DNA of 48,200 nt from Rhodobacterales bacterium (GTDB lineage Bacteria; Myxococcota_A; UBA796; GCA-2862545), in contig JAACDH010000172.1 of the NCBI GenBank assembly GCA_009936995.1, forward strand, positions 1 through 48,200, given 5' to 3'. Below are positions 43,406 to 48,200 of the stretch, one piece after another (position 1 is the stretch's first letter; every line of letters starts with the position of its first letter). Both the position numbers and the translations under genes were made by a program. The notes under the pieces are model-generated. The model was not told the DNA's origin. It did not search any database and saw only the letters and a list, made by a program, of their open reading frames with translations.

Positions 43406-44953
43406 GTGATCCGCAACGCCACCGCATTACTGCTGTTGCTTACGTCCAATGCCCGGGCGGTCGAGCCCCCCATTTGTCCACCCGACGACGGCGACACGCA
43501 GTCCGAGACGCGTCTGCTGCGGGCGCTGTCGCTCGACATCCGTGGCGTGGTGCCAGAGGTGGGCGACTACGACCAGCTCGATGGCAATGGCGTTCCCGGC
43601 AGCTTACTCGACGCTTGGCTCAGTTCGCCCGAGTTCACCCAGCAAGTGGTGCGCCATCACCGCTCGCTGTTCTGGAATAACGTCGAGGGCGTCGATCTCA
43701 TTGACGCCGATAGTCGACTCAGTGACGTCGACGGCATCTGGTACGTCGACGACAACCCCTCGCTGGTTTTTCGCGGCGAAAACGACGCCCACTGTGGCGA
43801 TTTCGAGGCCACCTTCGACGTATACGGCCGCCCAAATACCGTGTCCGTGGGCGGCGATGTGGTGCAAGAGGGCTGGGTTTGGGTCACGCCCTACTGGGAC
43901 CTGACTACGCCCATAAAGGTGTGCGCCTTTGATGCTCAGACGGTCGAGCTCACCCAGGGTGGCACAGACTGCAAGACCAACAAGAGCGAGAACGATACCG
44001 AATGCGGCTGTGGCCCCAACCTTCAGTGGTGCCACATCTCCGGTCTCGAAGAGGAGATCGCCACAGCGTTTGGCACCGATCTCGATCTGCGGGTGGCCCG
44101 AATCATCGATGGCGACCTCAGCTACCTCGACCTGTTCAACGACAGCACTGGCTACGTGAACGGACCCATCGTGGGGTTCTACCGATACCTCACCGGAAAA
44201 GTCGACGACGTGGACTTCGGCGAGGGCCAGATCGACTTGGCCCGCCTTCCCGACGTCGTCTGGGACGACAAGGACTTCACCTCGGTAGCCCTGGGCCCTG
44301 AACACGCCGGCGCGCTCACGTCGCCCGCTTGGTTGTTGCGCTTCCAGACCAACCGCGGCCGCGCCAACCGGTTCTACAACAGCTTCCTCTGCCAGCCGTT
44401 TCAGCCACCAGCGGGGGGCGTCACCGACCTCGACAATCCAAATCCAACGCTCGATCTTACCTCGCGAGCGGGCTGCCAATACTGCCACGCGCTGCTCGAA
44501 CCTGCGGCCGCACACTGGGGTCGCTGGCCGCAGTCCGGCGCGGGCTACCTCGACCCCCAGACCCATCCGCCGTTCGACCAAGCCTGCCTGGCCTGCGCGC
44601 TCTCGGGCGGCGACTGTCCCGATCGGTGCGACAACCATTACCTCACACAGCCGCTCACCTCGGAGCAAGACGACTACCTGGGCTGGCTGCTGTCCTACGA
44701 GTTCCTCGAGGATCGACACCAAGACCATGTCGAAGAGGGGCCCACCCTGTTGGTCAACACCACCGTCACCGACGGCCGGCTGCCCGATTGCATCACCACC
44801 AAGACGGCCGAGTGGCTGATGGGTCGCGAGATGACCGAGGTCGATGGGCCCTGGCTCGACCAGCTGTCCACTGACTTCGTGGGCGGTGACTTCCAGTACA
44901 AGGCCCTGGTCAAGCAGATTGTCACCTCCGATAACTATCGGAGGACCCAATGA
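43406..44953 (+). CDS. DUF1549-like cytochrome-type protein (planctomycete-style module)
   Basis: The start is the GTG at 43406, five bases after GAGG, giving a clean signal peptide MIRNATALLLLLTSNARA. The first 60 residues of the 515-residue mature region carry LLRALSLDIRGVVPEVGDYDQL and LDAWLSSPEFTQQVVRHHRSLFW, the DUF1549 pattern of planctomycete cytochrome-associated proteins. SRAGCQYCHALLEPAAAHWGRW provides a CXXCH haem motif near residue 360. Two further Cys-rich patches, CKTNKSENDTECGCGPNLQWC and CLACALSGGDCPDRC, may bind metal or form disulfides. The C-terminus (TAEWLMGREM, YKALVKQIVTSDNYRR) matches the usual end of such proteins. It overlaps the next gene by ATGA. Substrate and redox partner are unknown. 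Confidence 0.78.
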   Translation: MIRNATALLLLLTSNARAVEPPICPPDDGDTQSETRLLRALSLDIRGVVPEVGDYDQLDGNGVPGSLLDAWLSSPEFTQQVVRHHRSLFWNNVEGVDLIDADSRLSDVDGIWYVDDNPSLVFRGENDAHCGDFEATFDVYGRPNTVSVGGDVVQEGWVWVTPYWDLTTPIKVCAFDAQTVELTQGGTDCKTNKSENDTECGCGPNLQWCHISGLEEEIATAFGTDLDLRVARIIDGDLSYLDLFNDSTGYVNGPIVGFYRYLTGKVDDVDFGEGQIDLARLPDVVWDDKDFTSVALGPEHAGALTSPAWLLRFQTNRGRANRFYNSFLCQPFQPPAGGVTDLDNPNPTLDLTSRAGCQYCHALLEPAAAHWGRWPQSGAGYLDPQTHPPFDQACLACALSGGDCPDRCDNHYLTQPLTSEQDDYLGWLLSYEFLEDRHQDHVEEGPTLLVNTTVTDGRLPDCITTKTAEWLMGREMTEVDGPWLDQLSTDFVGGDFQYKALVKQIVTSDNYRRTQ

Positions 44954-45576
44954 TCCCGTTGCTCCTCACCCTGCTCGCCTGCCACTCCGAGCCCGTTCCC
45001 GAGCCTCAAGAGCCCTCCCAGCCACTGCAGCTGCCCGAGGGTCAGGTAGACGACCTAGGTGATGCCCTGGCCCCCGAAGGTCAACAGGGTCGCGACCGCC
45101 ACCGCATGAGCATCGCCCAGCTGGCCGACAGTGTCGAGCGGACTACCGGACTGCGCTGGATGGACGGTAATAAGGACGTGTTCGAGGACCTCTCTCCCAC
45201 CTTGGGCGTGCCCGATTGGAACGAGACCACGGCCGAGAATCGAACCCCCGACCTGGTGTTCCAGAAGATCTTGGGCGACGCCGCTGCCGAGGTCTGTCTC
45301 GACCTGGTGACTGCCGAGAGTTCAGGGGGTGAGCGTCTAATGGTCAACATCAACCTCGGCTCCACCCTCGACAACGACGCCGTCGCCATCGAGGCCGCGC
45401 TGTCCGCCGCCCTGCTGCGATTCCACGGTCAAAGAGTACCTGTGGGCAGCGAAATCTTGGGTCCCTGGCTGTGGCTCTTCGAGTCCACCACCAACGTCAC
45501 CCAGGGCGACACGGCGGTCGCCTGGCAAGCCGTGTGCACCGCGCTGATCATCCATCCTGACTTCTACACCTACTGA
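44950..45576 (+). CDS. Lipoprotein of the DUF1549/DUF1501 operon
   Basis: This 208-residue product has a very short signal peptide with lipobox LLTLLAC, then a Pro/Glu-rich linker (EPVPEPQEPSQP). The folded part includes MSIAQLADSVERTTGLRW, VFQKILGDAAAEVCLDLV and AWQAVCTALIIHPDFYTY. The end resembles that of proteins from DUF1549/DUF1553-type pairs, where the last residues read IL-x-H-P-(D/E)-F, so it may be a separated partner domain of the upstream protein. It overlaps the upstream gene by ATGA and is 3 bases before the DUF1501 gene. One Cys pair is present, but no CXXCH. Exact function is unknown. Confidence 0.72.
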   Translation: MIPLLLTLLACHSEPVPEPQEPSQPLQLPEGQVDDLGDALAPEGQQGRDRHRMSIAQLADSVERTTGLRWMDGNKDVFEDLSPTLGVPDWNETTAENRTPDLVFQKILGDAAAEVCLDLVTAESSGGERLMVNINLGSTLDNDAVAIEAALSAALLRFHGQRVPVGSEILGPWLWLFESTTNVTQGDTAVAWQAVCTALIIHPDFYTY

Positions 45577-45579
45577 GCC

Positions 45580-46953
45580 ATGGCCAAACGACGCACATCT
45601 CTGATTCGACCGTCCCGCCGCGCCTTTATGGGCTCAATGGGCGCCAGCTTGTCCCTTTTTGGCGGCTTGGGTGGCCTGAGCCGGTACGCCATGGCCTCCA
45701 ACCTGGCTACCGCGCCCGACCAGCACTTCATCTTCTGCTACTTCTCGGGTGGGTGGGACTTGCTCTTGGGCCTCGATCCTAAAGATCCGGGTATTTTTAC
45801 CCCCGATCGAAACGGCGACACCTTCATCGAGCCCGCCTACGATCTGCTCACTGACGTGTCGCAGTTCCCCATAAACAGCGCCGTGCCCGGCATGGACTTC
45901 GGCCCCTATTTTGGCGGCCTCGTCGACTGGGCACCTCGCATGGCCGTGGTCCGCGGCATGAGCATGGACACCCTCACCCATGAAGCGGGTCGCCGACGCT
46001 TCCTCACCGGAAAACCTCCTGCGGGACTCCAAGCACGTGGCTCCGCCGGCACCGCTGTGTTGGCGGGGTGCCTGGGCTTCGACTCCCCCGTGGCCAACCT
46101 GTCGGCCCGAGTCGAGTCCTACAACGTCGACCAGCCCTTGTACGCCTCTGCGCTGCAGGTAAACAGCATCGAGGACCTCCTTGCCGTGCTCTCTCCCGGA
46201 GAGGCGGCCCTGTCCGCCGATGTCTCCGACCGGGTCGCGGCGCTGCTCGACGAATTTGCCGCCTGTGAGACCACCGCAGCCTCGCCGTTACTGGCCAATG
46301 GCCTAAGCCAGCGTTTAGCCGCTGCGGGGCTGGTGGACCAAGGTCTCGATGCCCTGTTCGACTTCGCCTCCAGTGACGCGGATATGGTGTCCCTGCGGGA
46401 TCGATACGGCTTCGCCAGCAATGCCCTGTCCTCTAACGAAGCCCTCGCCGCCATGGCCGCCACCGCCATCACCTCCGGTATCACCCGCGTGGCCTCCTTC
46501 CGCGCCGCCACCAACCTCGATACCCACGACAACTGGGCCACCGATCACGGCCCGGCGCTGCAGTCCGGCTTCGACCTCGTCGCCACCCTCGCCGCCGATC
46601 TCGATTCGCGCCCCTACAAAAACACCTCCGGCACTTGGCTCGATCACACCACCATCGTGGGCTTCAGCGAGTTTAGCCGCACCCCCCTGTTGAACACCAG
46701 AGGCGGTCGCGATCACGCCCTCATGAACGCCTGCTTCCTGTTGGGCGGTGGAATCCGTGGTGGAACCGTCATCGGCGCCAGCTCCGACGTGGGCATGTCG
46801 CCTCAAGCGGTGAATTTGGCCACAGGGTTGGTGGACCCGGGCGGCACCATCCTCAAGCCCGAGCACATCTGGCGCACCTTGCTGCACAGCATTGGCGTCG
46901 AGGACGATGTGAACGATCTGCGTGCAGAGATGATCCCGGCGCTGCTGGCGTAG
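45580..46953 (+). CDS. DUF1501 protein with Tat signal
   Basis: DUF1501 proteins belong to the alkaline-phosphatase/sulfatase-like fold and are found next to DUF1549-type cytochrome genes in Planctomycetes and Myxococcota; their reaction is not settled. The 457-residue product starts with a twin-Arg signal, RPSRRAFMGSMGASLSLFGG, so it is exported folded. HFIFCYFSGGWDLLLGLDP near residue 50 is the conserved first strand and metal-site segment. Later blocks are MSMDTLTHEAGRRRFLTGKP and NLDTHDNWATDHGPALQSG, then the terminal TTIVGFSEFSRTPLLNTRGGRDH. The last of these carries the conserved Glu-Phe-x-Arg-Thr and Asp-His metal ligands. It is the last gene of the three-gene operon. Confidence 0.9.
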   Translation: MAKRRTSLIRPSRRAFMGSMGASLSLFGGLGGLSRYAMASNLATAPDQHFIFCYFSGGWDLLLGLDPKDPGIFTPDRNGDTFIEPAYDLLTDVSQFPINSAVPGMDFGPYFGGLVDWAPRMAVVRGMSMDTLTHEAGRRRFLTGKPPAGLQARGSAGTAVLAGCLGFDSPVANLSARVESYNVDQPLYASALQVNSIEDLLAVLSPGEAALSADVSDRVAALLDEFAACETTAASPLLANGLSQRLAAAGLVDQGLDALFDFASSDADMVSLRDRYGFASNALSSNEALAAMAATAITSGITRVASFRAATNLDTHDNWATDHGPALQSGFDLVATLAADLDSRPYKNTSGTWLDHTTIVGFSEFSRTPLLNTRGGRDHALMNACFLLGGGIRGGTVIGASSDVGMSPQAVNLATGLVDPGGTILKPEHIWRTLLHSIGVEDDVNDLRAEMIPALLA

Positions 46954-46981
46954 GCCGGTCGTTCTGGGCCGTGCGAGGTCG

Positions 46982-48200
46982 CTATCGGTGCCGACGAAGC
47001 ACAAGGCCCAACAACAGACTCGATAACCACCAAGTCGCCGTCTGGTCGGGGCGGGTGGAGCAACCGCAGCCGGCTTCCTCACGTTGGCTGCCTTGACCCT
47101 GGATATCCGTGGTGGTCGTGTTCTGTTCCTCGTCGTCACAGACGCCATTGCCATCCGCGTCGTCGATGCTGCTGAGGGGACAGGGGTCGCAGACGTCGGG
47201 GACGCCATCATCGTCGGCATCGTTGGTGTCATTGCCGCCGTCACAGATATCATCACTGTCGCAGATTCCGTCGCCATCTGAGTCGTCGAGGGCGTCATTT
47301 GGGCAGAGGTCTTCGCCGTCGCAGACTCCGTCGCCGTCGGAGTCATCGAGGGCGTCGTTCGGGCAGAGGTCGCAATCGTCCGGCACACCGTCGGCGTCGG
47401 CATCAGCAGTGTCATTGAAGCCATCGCACGCATCGTCGGAGTCACACACCCCATCGCCGTCTGTGTCGTCGAGACTGTCGACGGGACAAGGATCTATGTC
47501 GCCACAAACGCCGTCGCCGTCAATGTCGTTGTCCGCGTCCAGCGGGCAGACGTCGACATCGCCGCAGATGCCGTCGCCGTCGCTGTCGTTGTCTGCATCC
47601 AATGGGCAGGCGTCGACATCGCCGCAGATGCCGTCGCCGTCACTGTCGTTGTCTGCGTCCAATGGGCAGGCGTCGACATTGCCGCAGATGCCATCGCCAT
47701 CTAGGTCGTTGTAGGGGTCGTCGTTGCAGCGATCGAGGTAATTGGGCAGGCCGTCGGAGTCATCGTCGCCCTCGCCCTCAGTTGCGTCTTCGAGGCCGTC
47801 GCCGTCGCTGTCGGGGTCGAGGTAGTTGGGGATGCCGTCGCCATCCAGGTCGCTCTGGCCCTCGATGAACGATGGGATGCCGTCGCCGTCGTCGTCGCCG
47901 TCGACGATGTTCGGGAGCCCGTCGGAGTTGCTGTCGCCGATGTCCCATTCCGTGCCGTCGTCGACGCCATCACCATCGCTGTCGGTGTTGTAGGGGTCGG
48001 CACCTACGGCGTTCTCGTCGGACGAGAGCACGGTGTCACCATCATCGTCGTCGTCGAGGTAGTTGGGAATGCTGTCGCCGTCGAGGTCGTCGTTGGTGGG
48101 GTCGCCATCGAAGTTCTGGTCTTCGTCGATGGTGTCGAGGCCGTCGCCGTCGTCGTCGACGTCGAGGAAGTCGGGGGTGCCGTCGCCATCGGTGTCGTCG
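46982..48200 (-). CDS. Thrombospondin-type-3-repeat protein with MYXO-CTERM tail (5' end outside window)
   Basis: The frame is open to the right edge of the window, so the N-terminus is missing; a GTG at 48031 is internal and not a likely start. The visible 405 residues are Asp-rich calcium-binding repeats. First come DGDGIPNYLDPDSDGDG-type units, then thrombospondin type 3 units such as DGDGICGDVDACPLDADNDS and DGDGVCDGEDLCPNDALDD. The tail is EEAGCGCSTRPD, a hydrophobic segment WWLSSLLLGLVL and RRHR, a MYXO-CTERM signal. It is likely a secreted, surface-anchored protein. The three ACPLDADN units are nearly identical at the DNA level, which suggests recent duplication. It converges on the DUF1501 gene with 28 bases between. 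Confidence 0.85.
   Translation of the reverse strand, partial: DDTDGDGTPDFLDVDDDGDGLDTIDEDQNFDGDPTNDDLDGDSIPNYLDDDDDGDTVLSSDENAVGADPYNTDSDGDGVDDGTEWDIGDSNSDGLPNIVDGDDDGDGIPSFIEGQSDLDGDGIPNYLDPDSDGDGLEDATEGEGDDDSDGLPNYLDRCNDDPYNDLDGDGICGNVDACPLDADNDSDGDGICGDVDACPLDADNDSDGDGICGDVDVCPLDADNDIDGDGVCGDIDPCPVDSLDDTDGDGVCDSDDACDGFNDTADADADGVPDDCDLCPNDALDDSDGDGVCDGEDLCPNDALDDSDGDGICDSDDICDGGNDTNDADDDGVPDVCDPCPLSSIDDADGNGVCDDEEQNTTTTDIQGQGSQREEAGCGCSTRPDQTATWWLSSLLLGLVLRRHR
47521..47700 (-). repeat. 60-bp tandem repeat, three copies
   Basis: Three consecutive 60-base units (47521-47580, 47581-47640, 47641-47700) are nearly identical. Each encodes 20 residues of the thrombospondin-type-3 pattern. A more divergent fourth unit precedes them at 47461. 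The unit length is a multiple of three, so copy number can change without a frameshift. Confidence 0.8.

Noticed and set aside
43604-44950. Open frame of about 448 codons on the minus strand
   Set aside because: It is antisense to the DUF1549-like gene, which has a signal peptide, CXXCH and ATGA coupling to the next gene.

Overview
The window is GC-rich and densely coded. It most likely comes from a Myxococcota (deltaproteobacterial) chromosome. Three predicted surface proteins end in MYXO-CTERM-type tails (a Gly-Cys motif, a hydrophobic helix, then Arg-rich residues). MopE-type and thrombospondin-type-3 Asp-rich calcium-binding repeats, FG-GAP, VWA and PKD proteins, many lipoproteins and c-type cytochrome modules point the same way. 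No rRNA, tRNA or CRISPR array was seen.

Region 1 (1-2.6 kb) is a decayed segment. It holds an MscS-family pseudogene with an internal deletion, the 3' part of an IS5-type transposase, about 860 bases without a convincing gene (but with a tandem pair of palindromes that looks like an operator), and a DUF481 outer-membrane protein gene. Region 2 (2.6-15.0 kb) is a tight recC-recB-recD operon. It is preceded by a 5'-truncated open frame whose stop overlaps the recC start, and it ends in an MmeI-like N6-adenine DNA methyltransferase with no nuclease domain. All junctions overlap.

Region 3 (15.0-22.4 kb) holds an Asp-rich MYXO-CTERM protein, a DedA-family membrane protein, an unknown protein, a large MopE-repeat lipoprotein flanked by two haem-c-like modules, an AmpG-like permease and an HTTM-domain membrane protein. 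Region 4 (22.4-27.7 kb) is built around three collinear paralogues of an unrecognised helical family, arranged around a 55-base divergent intergenic region. They are joined to the HTTM protein and its small partner on one side and to a DUF2817 (M14-like) hydrolase on the other. Region 5 (27.8-32.0 kb) has a hybrid histidine kinase, a second kinase with a degenerate ATPase domain, and a VWA lipoprotein that looks shortened at its C-terminus.

Region 6 (32.1-48.2 kb) is a surface-protein and cytochrome region. It contains a purple-acid-phosphatase-like protein with PKD repeats, a TPR protein, an unknown protein, an FG-GAP lipoprotein and a cytochrome-c lipoprotein whose start overlaps that of the FG-GAP gene. 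After these come an unknown gene bounded by a 45-bp direct repeat, a DUF1549-like/lipoprotein/DUF1501 operon, and a partial Asp-rich MYXO-CTERM protein that runs off the right edge.

The most promising unexplained items are the recCBD-methyltransferase operon with its truncated leading gene, the three-paralogue/HTTM/DUF2817 locus, and the repeat-bounded unknown gene in the cytochrome cluster.
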